Positions 24,463-32,101 of a stretch of 42,805 nt of DNA are shown piece after piece. A program made the position numbers and the translations under genes. This DNA is from Gammaproteobacteria bacterium. Its GTDB lineage: Bacteria > Pseudomonadota > Gammaproteobacteria > SZUA-229. The stretch's first letter is position 1, and each line of letters opens with the position of its first letter. The stretch is from the NCBI GenBank assembly GCA_022340645.1, contig JAJDNP010000024.1:1-42805 (forward strand), written 5' to 3'. The notes below the pieces were generated by a model. It was not told the DNA's origin and ran no database searches. It saw only the letters and a program-made list of their open reading frames with translations.

Positions 24463-27336
24463 ATGGAAAAAACCTACAACCCGCAAGACATCGAACACAA
24501 GTGGTACGAAATCTGGGAGAACAACGGTTATTTCAATGCCGATCAAACCATAGAAGGCGCCGACACCCAGGCAGCCAAAACAGGTGCAGAACGCGAAACC
24601 TTCTGCATCATGATACCGCCGCCAAATGTGACTGGTCACCTGCACATGGGCCATGCTTTCCAGGACACAATCATGGATGCGATGATTCGTTATCACCGCA
24701 TGAAAGGCGACGATACCCTGTGGCAGGTTGGTACTGACCATGCCGGTATCGCCACCCAGATGGTGGTTGAGCGCCTGATCAATGCCGAAGGCAAAACGCG
24801 TCATGACTATGGCCGCGAAAAATTCACCGAAAAAATCTGGGAGTGGAAAGAAAGCTCCGGCAATACCATTACCCGGCAGTTGCGCCGCATGGGCGCATCC
24901 CTCGACTGGTCGCGCGAACGTTTCACCATGGATGAAGGCCTGTCCAGAGCAGTTACCGAAGTATTCGTGCGGCTCCACGAAGAAGGACTGATTTATCGTG
25001 GCAAGCGCCTGGTAAACTGGGACCCGGTTTTACATACGGCCGTTTCAGACCTCGAAGTATTATCCACAGAAGAATCAGGACACATGTGGCACATGCGCTA
25101 CCCTCGCAGCAATGGCGCAGGTTATGTCGTGGTTGCCACCACCCGCCCGGAAACCATGCTGGGTGACTGCGCGGTTGCCGTGCATCCCACCGATGACCGT
25201 TATTCCTACCTGCTGGGCGAATTTCTTGAGCTGCCGCTCACCGGCCGCAAGATTCCCGTCATCGCCGACGAACATGTGGACCCGGCATTCGGTACTGGCT
25301 GCGTCAAGATCACCCCGGCACATGATTTTAACGACTACCAGGTGTGGACGCGCCATAAAAACAAATCCGAGATCCGCGATTTACCCGATGGCGGATTGAT
25401 CAATATATTCACCGTTGATGCAGCTATTCGCGACAACAGTGAAGACAAAAACAATGTTATCCCGGAAACCTATATCGGTCTGGACCGTTATCAAGCGCGC
25501 AAACGTATCGTCGCCGACCTTGAAGCTGCAGGCCTGCTGGAAAAAATTGATGACCATAAACTCATGGTGCCGCGAGGCGATCGCTCACACGCCGTCATCG
25601 AACCCTATTTAACCGACCAGTGGTACGTCAAGGTTGGCCCGCTGGCAAAACCGGCCATTCAAGCGGTAAAGGACGGCAGCATTAAATTTGTACCGGACAA
25701 CTGGAAGAACACCTATTTTGAATGGATGCACAATATCGAAGACTGGTGCATCTCCCGGCAAATCTGGTGGGGGCATCGCATTCCGGCCTGGTACGACGGC
25801 CTTGGCAATGTCTATGTCGGCCACGACATCGAAGACGTCCGCCGTAAAAATAAACTGCCCGATGACTTCGAGCTAACCCAGGATGAAGACGTACTGGATA
25901 CCTGGTTCTCATCCGCGCTGTGGCCCTTCTCGACATTAGGCTGGCCCGATAAAACAGCCGAGCTGGAAAAATATTACCCGACCAATGTACTGGTAACCGG
26001 CTTTGATATTATTTTCTTCTGGGTCGCGCGCATGATTATGATGGGACTTAAATTCATGGATGATGTGCCCTTTCGTGAAATTTATGTTCACGGCCTGGTG
26101 CGTGATGCCGAGGGCCAGAAGATGTCAAAATCAAAAGGCAATGTACTCGATCCGCTGGATGTCATCGACGGCATCGATCTTGAATCGCTGGTGAAAAAGC
26201 GTACCTCGGCGGTGATGCAAACCTACCAGATCGAGCGCATCGAAAAGCTCACCCGCAAAAACTTCCCTGATGGTATTCCCGCATTCGGCACCGACGCCAT
26301 GCGTTTTACCTTTGCATCTTTGGCCACCACCGGACGCGACGTGGTCTTCGCGCCTTCACGTATCGAGGGCTATCGCAACTTCTGCAACAAGCTGTGGAAT
26401 GCAACACGCTATGTACTAATGCAGACGGAAGCCAGGGATACCGGTTTGCTGGATGATGGCAGCGACAACCCCGATGTGGTGTTGTCACTGGCGGACCGCT
26501 GGATTATTTCACGCCTGCAGCATATCGAAACACGCATTGCGCAACATTACACAAACTCGCGTCTCGATCTGATGGCGCAGGACCTGTACGCTTTTGTCTG
26601 GGAAGATTACTGCGACTGGTATCTGGAATTATCAAAGCCCGTTTTATTCAATGACGCCACACCGGAAAACCAACAACGCGGCACCCGGCGTACACTGGTT
26701 CGCGTACTGGAAACCATACTGCGCCTGAACCACCCCATCATTCCGTTTATTACCGAAGAATGCTGGCAGAATGTCGCCAGGCTGGCCGGACGCAAAGGCG
26801 ACACCATCATGCTGCAGCCTTACCCTGAAGCCGACAGCAGCAAGCTTGACGAAAAAGCGGAACATGACCTGGAGTGGGTAAAAACCTTCATCAGCGGTGT
26901 ACGCCGTATTCGTTCAGAGATGGATATTCCTCCTGGCAAACAATTGTCCGTATTGCTGCAGAATGCCTCTGACGAAGACAAATCTCTTTACAACGAAAAC
27001 CAGGCATTTATCGAAACATTAGCAAAGCTGGAAAAAGCTGAATGGCTGGACGAAAACGCTGAAGCACCGGAATCAGCACCCGCCCTGGTTGGTCAAATGA
27101 AAATCCTGATTCCACTTGCCGGCCTTATTGATAAAGAGGCAGAGCTTGCCCGGCTGGAAAAGGAAATCGGCAAGCTGCAGGTCAACGTTGATAAGACTAC
27201 AGCAAAACTGGTCAATAAAAACTTTATCGACAAGGCACCGGCGGCTGTTGTTGAAAAAGAACGCGCGCGCCTGGCTGAAATGACGCACGCGATAGAACAG
27301 CTAAAGGAACAGGCGGAAAAGATTAGCGCATTGTAA
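24463..27336 (+). CDS. valS: Valyl-tRNA synthetase
   Basis: A class I aminoacyl-tRNA synthetase charging tRNA-Val, 957 residues as in other bacteria. The HIGH-type motif is [15 protein letters not shown] (about 51-65) and the KMSKS motif is QKMSKSKGN (about 552-560). The connective editing domain contains [20 protein letters not shown] and [17 protein letters not shown], which hydrolyse mischarged Thr-tRNA. The catalytic core further includes [14 protein letters not shown]. The C-terminal 65 residues form the antiparallel coiled coil ([17 protein letters not shown] and following) typical of ValRS. Array R4 begins 7 bp after the stop. Confidence 0.98.
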   Translation: MEKTYNPQDIEHKWYEIWENNGYFNADQTIEGADTQAAKTGAERETFCIMIPPPNVTGHLHMGHAFQDTIMDAMIRYHRMKGDDTLWQVGTDHAGIATQMVVERLINAEGKTRHDYGREKFTEKIWEWKESSGNTITRQLRRMGASLDWSRERFTMDEGLSRAVTEVFVRLHEEGLIYRGKRLVNWDPVLHTAVSDLEVLSTEESGHMWHMRYPRSNGAGYVVVATTRPETMLGDCAVAVHPTDDRYSYLLGEFLELPLTGRKIPVIADEHVDPAFGTGCVKITPAHDFNDYQVWTRHKNKSEIRDLPDGGLINIFTVDAAIRDNSEDKNNVIPETYIGLDRYQARKRIVADLEAAGLLEKIDDHKLMVPRGDRSHAVIEPYLTDQWYVKVGPLAKPAIQAVKDGSIKFVPDNWKNTYFEWMHNIEDWCISRQIWWGHRIPAWYDGLGNVYVGHDIEDVRRKNKLPDDFELTQDEDVLDTWFSSALWPFSTLGWPDKTAELEKYYPTNVLVTGFDIIFFWVARMIMMGLKFMDDVPFREIYVHGLVRDAEGQKMSKSKGNVLDPLDVIDGIDLESLVKKRTSAVMQTYQIERIEKLTRKNFPDGIPAFGTDAMRFTFASLATTGRDVVFAPSRIEGYRNFCNKLWNATRYVLMQTEARDTGLLDDGSDNPDVVLSLADRWIISRLQHIETRIAQHYTNSRLDLMAQDLYAFVWEDYCDWYLELSKPVLFNDATPENQQRGTRRTLVRVLETILRLNHPIIPFITEECWQNVARLAGRKGDTIMLQPYPEADSSKLDEKAEHDLEWVKTFISGVRRIRSEMDIPPGKQLSVLLQNASDEDKSLYNENQAFIETLAKLEKAEWLDENAEAPESAPALVGQMKILIPLAGLIDKEAELARLEKEIGKLQVNVDKTTAKLVNKNFIDKAPAAVVEKERARLAEMTHAIEQLKEQAEKISAL

Positions 27337-27343
27337 CAATGTT

Positions 27344-27417
27344 TTTGGTCTTTGGTCTTTGGTCTTTGGTCTTTGGTCTTTGGCCCTTAGACTAACGATT
27401 AATAACTAATGACCATC
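27344..27417. repeat. Mirrored heptad repeat array R4
   Basis: Five perfect copies of TTTGGTC (27344-27378) and one imperfect copy are followed by GACTAAC, GATTAAT, AACTAAT, GACCATC units (27390-27417), which are the opposite-strand form of the same heptad. The array lies directly after valS. Confidence 0.85.
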
Positions 27418-27500
27418 AACTGATGGCTGACAAAACTTCTTGCAACATATCGACATAGCAAGTTATCCTTTCGTCGCACCAAATACAAACCGAAATAAAT

Positions 27501-28052
27501 ATGCAAACACCAGAAAAAACCGAACAGATACGGCAAACCCATGCCAGCCTGATTTTAGCCGTAGTACAAACCATTCATAATCAGGAATTAAAACCGCGTC
27601 TTGACGTGGTGTTACAGCAGTCCGAGCAAAATGGCTGGCATGCGCTGGTTAATGTCATTAACAAAATTGTTGCCGGCAGTCGCGAAGATTCACTGCTCAA
27701 TGGTCTTGATGATGAAGATACGGTTATTGTCGACAGCATTCTGCGTGGCCTCAAAGATCCGGAAACCCTGCCAAAAGCAGAACAGACCGGGGATGCCACC
27801 CAGGCCGCACCCATGCTTGCGCGTTTAATCAACGAAGCACGCCGCGGTGATCATAACGCGCTTTCCATGCTGGGCACGATGGCGGAACAGATGTCCCGCG
27901 CCGGCGGTGACATGGCAAGCCTCAGCGCCGTTATCAAAAACATGATTGACGGTGAGCGTAACCTCGACAAACTATGTACCCGCATGGGACCACAGGGTGA
28001 ATCACTTATCACGCAAATACTCAGTGAACTGGCCAGGCTGGACACGCACTAA
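27501..28052 (+). CDS. Conserved-looking protein of unknown function
   Basis: A 183-residue, mostly helical, soluble protein that I cannot assign to a named family. Visible features are an N-terminal helical part (TEQIRQTHASLILAVVQTIH), an acidic stretch GLDDEDTVIVDSILRGL, and a C-terminal half with APMLARLINEARRGDHNAL and LSAVIKNMIDGERNLDKL, ending near ITQILSELARLD. There is no signal peptide or membrane segment. It follows valS after heptad array R4 and precedes a DUF1304 gene by 14 bp, which suggests a two-gene unit. Codon use and composition resemble its neighbours. Confidence 0.75.
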   Translation: MQTPEKTEQIRQTHASLILAVVQTIHNQELKPRLDVVLQQSEQNGWHALVNVINKIVAGSREDSLLNGLDDEDTVIVDSILRGLKDPETLPKAEQTGDATQAAPMLARLINEARRGDHNALSMLGTMAEQMSRAGGDMASLSAVIKNMIDGERNLDKLCTRMGPQGESLITQILSELARLDTH

Positions 28053-28066
28053 GTAACCGCACAACA

Positions 28067-28420
28067 GTGAACATACTGACGTTCATCGCTATCAGCCTGG
28101 TCATTGTTTTACACATCCTGTTTCTTGTGCTTGAAACGTTCCTCTGGAACACGGCATTCGGCAGAAAGACATTTGGCTTATCTGAAGAATACGCAAAACA
28201 GTCAGCAGTGTTAGCAGCTAACCAGGGTTTATATAATGGCTTTCTTGCTGCTGGCCTTATATGGGGATTACTCAGTACCGATGGATTTGAAGTACTGTTG
28301 TTTTTCCTTGGCTGCATTATTATCGCAGGCATCTTTGGCGGTATTACGGCGAAAGCGCCAATATTATGGATACAGGCGCTGCCTGCCGCTGTGGCAATGT
28401 TGTTACTTATCTTTAGCTGA
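28067..28420 (+). CDS. DUF1304 family membrane protein
   Basis: A 117-residue inner-membrane protein with four predicted helices. The helix-1 sequence VIVLHILFLVLETFLW and the following AVLAANQGLYNGFLAAGLIWG match DUF1304, an uncharacterised family. The C-terminus IFGGITAKAPILWIQALPA fits as well. The start is GTG at 28067, 14 bp after the preceding stop codon, so it may be translated by coupling. Its function is unknown. Confidence 0.88.
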   Translation: MNILTFIAISLVIVLHILFLVLETFLWNTAFGRKTFGLSEEYAKQSAVLAANQGLYNGFLAAGLIWGLLSTDGFEVLLFFLGCIIIAGIFGGITAKAPILWIQALPAAVAMLLLIFS

Positions 28421-28522
28421 CAAATCTTCTCAACAGCAAAGACATCCATAAATTGATTGAAAAAAGAACATATATGGACGCCCGGCTGATATCCATAATC
28501 AAATACTATAACCGCAATAATT

Positions 28523-29743
28523 ATGCCCCCATCACCGCCGGATAAAACGGCATCGTCAGCTGCTGTAACGGCTGTCTATCGCACCTTGCCGAGAAGCATC
28601 TGGGTGCTTGGATTTGGTTCACTGTTCATGGACATGTCATCGGAGCTGGTTCACAGCCTGCTGCCGATATTCATGGCCACGGTGCTCGGTGCATCCATGA
28701 TGACCATTGGCATCATCGAAGGCATTGCCGAAGCCACGGCTGCGGTCTCCAAAGTTTTCTCCGGTGCATTTAGCGATTACTTCAGGAAACGCAAGTTCCT
28801 CGTCGTTCTCGGCTACGGTTTGAGCGCCATTACCAAGCCGATATTCCCGCTTGCGACCACAGTCTGGTGGGTGTTCGGCGCACGTTTTGTTGACCGCATC
28901 GGTAAAGGCATTCGCGGCGCGCCGCGCGACGCCATGGTAGCCGATATCGTCCCGGCACAGCTCAGGGGCGCTGCTTACGGTCTGCGCCAGGCCCTCGATT
29001 CGGTGGGGGCTTTTGTCGGACCGCTGCTCGCGGTGGCATTCATGATCTGGTTTGCTAACGACATCAAGGCCGTGCTGTGGGTGGCGGTCATTCCGGCATT
29101 CCTCGCCGTCCTGCTGCTGATTGTTGCGGTGCGTGAACCGGAGACTTCAGAACATGCTCCAGGTTCCAGCAACAGCCTGGCCTTTGCCGATGCCAGGCAT
29201 CTGTCCCTGCGCTACTGGCTCATCGTCGCGCTTGGCGCGGTGTTTACCCTCGCCCGGTTTAGCGAAGCATTCCTGATACTCCGCGCACAGGATGTCGGGC
29301 TCGCTGTCGGCTACGTGCCCTTCATCATGATCGTCATGAATATTGTCTACGCCACATTTGCCTACCCGGCTGGCGCGGCGGCCGACCGGCTGTCGGCACG
29401 AACACTACTGATGTTCGGGCTAGGGGTACTCATCGTTGCGGATGCCGTTTTGGCCATGGCGTCTTCGCCCGGTATCGCATTCCTGGGTGCGGCATTCTGG
29501 GGCCTGCACATGGCGCTTACCCAGGGACTGCTCTCGAAACTGGTAGCCGACACGGCACCCGCCACGCTTCGCGGTACGGCCTTTGGCATTTTCAACCTGG
29601 TGAGCGGCGGCGCACTGCTGCTGGCAAGCGTCATTGCAGGCTTGTTATGGAGCATGTATGGCGCTTCGTCTACGTTTATTGCCGGCGCGCTGTTTGCGGC
29701 CTTCGCAGCAATGGGGTTACTGCTTTACCATCCTAAAAGATAA
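28523..29743 (+). CDS. MFS transporter
   Basis: A 406-residue major facilitator superfamily carrier with about twelve transmembrane helices. The loop between helices 2 and 3 carries a motif-A-like sequence (GAFSDYFRKRKFLVVLG), and helices 4-5 contain DRIGKGIRGAPRDAMVADI, which is characteristic of a widespread uncharacterised MFS subfamily. The second half repeats the pattern at PAGAAADRLSARTLL. The substrate cannot be read from the sequence. The gene appears richer in G+C than its upstream neighbours and is monocistronic. Confidence 0.9.
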   Translation: MPPSPPDKTASSAAVTAVYRTLPRSIWVLGFGSLFMDMSSELVHSLLPIFMATVLGASMMTIGIIEGIAEATAAVSKVFSGAFSDYFRKRKFLVVLGYGLSAITKPIFPLATTVWWVFGARFVDRIGKGIRGAPRDAMVADIVPAQLRGAAYGLRQALDSVGAFVGPLLAVAFMIWFANDIKAVLWVAVIPAFLAVLLLIVAVREPETSEHAPGSSNSLAFADARHLSLRYWLIVALGAVFTLARFSEAFLILRAQDVGLAVGYVPFIMIVMNIVYATFAYPAGAAADRLSARTLLMFGLGVLIVADAVLAMASSPGIAFLGAAFWGLHMALTQGLLSKLVADTAPATLRGTAFGIFNLVSGGALLLASVIAGLLWSMYGASSTFIAGALFAAFAAMGLLLYHPKR

Positions 29744-30031
29744 ACATCGACATCCATTAAATGTCTCCGGTCGAACATTATAAATAAATCTCGCAGAGTC
29801 GCAAACACGCAGATAGAAGAAGAATATTGTATCTTTCTTTGCGGCTTCGTGTCTTCGCGAGAAATAACATTCGGGTTCAGAGCAAACTGTTTCAGGCCAT
29901 TTCCATAGCTCATATCAGCACAACGCATCATCGGCCGAGATGCTGCCTTCAATCCAGTCCATTACCAGCATGCTGTTTTAAAAACAGCTAAGGTGAAGGC
30001 AACAGTCTTATCACTGCACGTCCGCAGCCAC
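29744..30031. other. Intergenic region with octad repeat, 288 bp
   Basis: The gap between the convergent MFS and NTF2-like genes holds the mirrored octad array (29790-29861) and otherwise no gene or clear terminator. Confidence 0.5.
29790..29861. repeat. Mirrored octad repeat array R5
   Basis: Left half 29790-29816 has 8-bp units CGCAGAGT, CGCAAACA, CGCAGATA. Right half 29829-29861 on the opposite strand gives CGCGAAGA, CACGAAGC, CGCAAAGA. The architecture matches the heptad arrays but with an 8-bp period. GC-rich units of the type CGCAGAGA are known to be common in intergenic repeats of many proteobacteria. Confidence 0.75.
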
Positions 30032-30481
30032 TTATTTAAGTTCGCTGTTTCCATCCATGAACTTCAGCTTGAATTTAAAGCTGTCAATCTTCCAGTTATT
30101 ACCGATATTAACCAGGCCAAACTTGTACGTACCAACAAAGGTCCTGGTATTGATCCCGGATGGATTAGGCCTGTAGTGAATGGCAATGCCGTAGCAGAAT
30201 GCCTGCGCGTGGTCCCCTCTTACATCAATGAGCAGGTTCCCGGATTGATGGTGGATGGCTTCGATATCCTTCAGCCCCTCGTCCCAGGAATCGACGATCT
30301 GTTGCGGCGTTAATGTAGCAGGCTCGCCACCAGCCATCGATGTCATATCGAATAACACGGAGTCCGCAAAACATGCTTTCACTCTTTCCCATTCCCTTTT
30401 GTCAGTACCAATAAACAGGTTGTTAATCGTCCTGGTAATAGCATTTTCCTTGATTAGCCTGTGCATTTCATTTTCTATCAT
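30032..30481 (-). CDS. SnoaL/NTF2-like protein
   Basis: A 149-residue protein with the cone-shaped NTF2-like fold expected from an N-terminal helix pair (ENAITRTINNLFIGTDKREWERVKACFADSVLFDM) followed by strands such as HAQAFCYGIAIHYRP and GTYKFGLVNIGNNWKIDSF. The family includes ketosteroid isomerase-like enzymes, polyketide cyclases and many proteins of unknown activity. The start at 30481 has a strong AAGGAGG site. It is the promoter-distal gene of a minus-strand group with a gamma-glutamylcyclotransferase-like gene. The substrate is unknown. Confidence 0.85.
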   Translation of the reverse strand: MIENEMHRLIKENAITRTINNLFIGTDKREWERVKACFADSVLFDMTSMAGGEPATLTPQQIVDSWDEGLKDIEAIHHQSGNLLIDVRGDHAQAFCYGIAIHYRPNPSGINTRTFVGTYKFGLVNIGNNWKIDSFKFKLKFMDGNSELK

Positions 30482-30556
30482 GGGTGCCTCCTTATATTTC
30501 TATAAGCTTACAGCTAACAGTGACGATCATCGATATAGCCTGATAGAACTGCTCTG

Positions 30557-31063
30557 TTAGCGGTAAATGGATAGCTCTCTATCACGTCTTTCAAAATCTA
30601 TATCTTCAACTGAATCTATAGCCTCAATAGCGCAAACATAGTCTTCCGGCAGTGCATTTTCCCTGGCGCCTGTCAGCACATGCGCCTTGTACCAGTCCAG
30701 CGGTTTCAATGCTGGATCAATATGGGTTGCATAGTAGGTAAAGGCTTCAATGACAGAGCCGCTATTCAGCCTGATGACAACATCTTTTTGTTCATAGCCG
30801 TACCCTTTCCCCTCTATTCTATCCAGTACCGATTTTTCTTCATAAGAAATATCGAACAGTACCCCGTGAACATAATGCGCCAGGTTCCCTGTGTTACATG
30901 CATCGCACTTGGCAGAACCGTCTTTATGACTTTTTTTATGAAATCGAAGTTCGTGCTTTTCGAGTATACCGGTACCGACTTTTGTTGCTGAAGGCACTCT
31001 TGCGAGCAGCCGCCTGATCGACATATTCGAGCCATAAGAAAAATAGTACAGGCGTTTTTCCAT
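30557..31063 (-). CDS. Gamma-glutamylcyclotransferase-like protein
   Basis: A 168-residue GGCT-fold protein. The diagnostic N-terminal substrate loop is FSYGSNMSIRRLLAR, corresponding to the Y-x-x-GSN motif that holds the gamma-glutamyl group. The acidic catalytic position is probably the glutamate in VLDRIEGKGYGYEQ. The family releases 5-oxoproline from gamma-glutamyl amino acids or glutathione-related compounds. The gene starts 2 bp after the thioesterase stop, so the two are translationally linked. No glutathione synthesis genes are nearby. Confidence 0.9.
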   Translation of the reverse strand: MEKRLYYFSYGSNMSIRRLLARVPSATKVGTGILEKHELRFHKKSHKDGSAKCDACNTGNLAHYVHGVLFDISYEEKSVLDRIEGKGYGYEQKDVVIRLNSGSVIEAFTYYATHIDPALKPLDWYKAHVLTGARENALPEDYVCAIEAIDSVEDIDFERRDRELSIYR

Positions 31064-31065
31064 GT

Positions 31066-31602
31066 TTAGCTGTTCTCTGTCGGCCAGGGTCTTTGTCCTT
31101 CTGCTTCAATCCATGCGCTCACCCATCCGGGCATCTCCGCCGCTGCCCAGTCTTCCTCACCGAATAGCCTGGCAACATCACTCACCGGCACCAGTCCCTG
31201 TTTAGAGGTAACACCCATCTTCATTAAGGCTGAAGAACATATTTGATTATTTCTGTGAGTTTCCTGCAGGAAGTAAAACCAGCGGCCATCATGACAGAGA
31301 AGCCGCGTCGTCAATGTGAAGCTGGCAAGGAATGGTATCCTTCTGCGGAACCGCACGCTTGCGCCGCCTACAGCGACTCCCCACTTATGTTTTTTCAGCA
31401 GGTCAGTGAAACCAGCACGAGAGGAGAAATCCCATCGCCCCAGTTCCATGTAGTTGAAGTAGCGGGCATTGTTCAGTTCCATAAACATATCGATATCTGA
31501 AATCCCTGCCCGCAGCTGTAAAACGCTGCTGTCCCTGAAACTCAATTTTGATTTGAATTTCGCCTTAATGATGGTTACAGCAAATTTCAGTACTGGATAC
31601 AT
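31066..31602 (-). CDS. Hotdog-fold acyl-CoA thioesterase-like protein (THEM6 type)
   Basis: A 178-residue protein of the 4-hydroxybenzoyl-CoA thioesterase/THEM6-like group. The helix signature DIDMFMELNNARYFNYMEL corresponds to the family pattern D-x-D-x-x-x-H-x-N-N-x-x-Y, although the usual histidine is replaced by E in MELNNARY. An N-terminal hydrophobic segment (MYPVLKFAVTIIKAKF) may anchor it to the membrane. The strand region GVAVGGASVRFRRRIPFLASFTLTTRLL fits a hotdog fold. It probably forms one transcript with the SelW-like and cyclotransferase-like genes. Confidence 0.85.
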   Translation of the reverse strand: MYPVLKFAVTIIKAKFKSKLSFRDSSVLQLRAGISDIDMFMELNNARYFNYMELGRWDFSSRAGFTDLLKKHKWGVAVGGASVRFRRRIPFLASFTLTTRLLCHDGRWFYFLQETHRNNQICSSALMKMGVTSKQGLVPVSDVARLFGEEDWAAAEMPGWVSAWIEAEGQRPWPTENS

Positions 31603-31632
31603 AAACTGTAATCCCTCAATGCAAAACGCTGT

Positions 31633-31917
31633 CTAGCCTTTTGTCTTTTTATCGGAATGGCCGAGATCTTTTTCCGGTGCAATCTCATCCCGAACCAGTT
31701 GCTTGAGTTCCGTTATCTCCGGGAAACGGCCGGCTTCCTTCCTCGACCATACCAGTTTGCCGTTCACCCTCACCTCGAAGACGCCGCCCGTACCGGGACG
31801 AAGGTTTAATTCGCTTATCTCCTGGTCGAAGGTCGTCAGTAGCTCCTGCGCCATCCAGGCAGCACGCAATAACCACCGGCACATATTACAATAATGAATT
31901 TCGACTTTGTTATCCAC
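31633..31917 (-). CDS. SelT/SelW/SelH-family (Rdx) protein, cysteine form
   Basis: A thioredoxin-like Rdx-family protein. The redox motif is CNMC in EIHYCNMCRWLLRAAWMAQEL, where selenoprotein W homologues carry CxxU or CxxC; both positions are cysteine here. The GTGGVFEVRVNGKLVWSRKEAGRFPE segment is characteristic. I prefer GTG 31917 (giving VDNKVEIHYC) because family members start just before this strand and GGTGAT precedes it; TTG at 31947 is an alternative without a ribosome-binding site. The family is thought to act as a thiol oxidoreductase. It lies 30 bp upstream of the thioesterase gene. Confidence 0.85.
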   Translation of the reverse strand: MDNKVEIHYCNMCRWLLRAAWMAQELLTTFDQEISELNLRPGTGGVFEVRVNGKLVWSRKEAGRFPEITELKQLVRDEIAPEKDLGHSDKKTKG

Positions 31918-32101
31918 GTCATCACCATCAAATATTATTTTGCTCAAAATTAAAGCTGTTAAACAATAACGAAATCATCCACAATCAACACTTAATAACA
32001 CTAAAGAATTTTTTACTTTGAAGCCAAATCATTATCACAAAATATTTAATAGCACTGGACTGAGTCTATTATTGCTGCCTGATAATTGCTAGCATTAATA
32101 C

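Noticed and set aside
2400-27417. CRISPR array as explanation of the short repeats
   Set aside because: The units are 7-8 bp, contiguous without spacers and mirrored; no cas genes are present.
31633-31917. True selenoprotein with in-frame UGA
   Set aside because: Both redox positions of the CxxC motif are cysteine codons, and no stop codon interrupts the frame.
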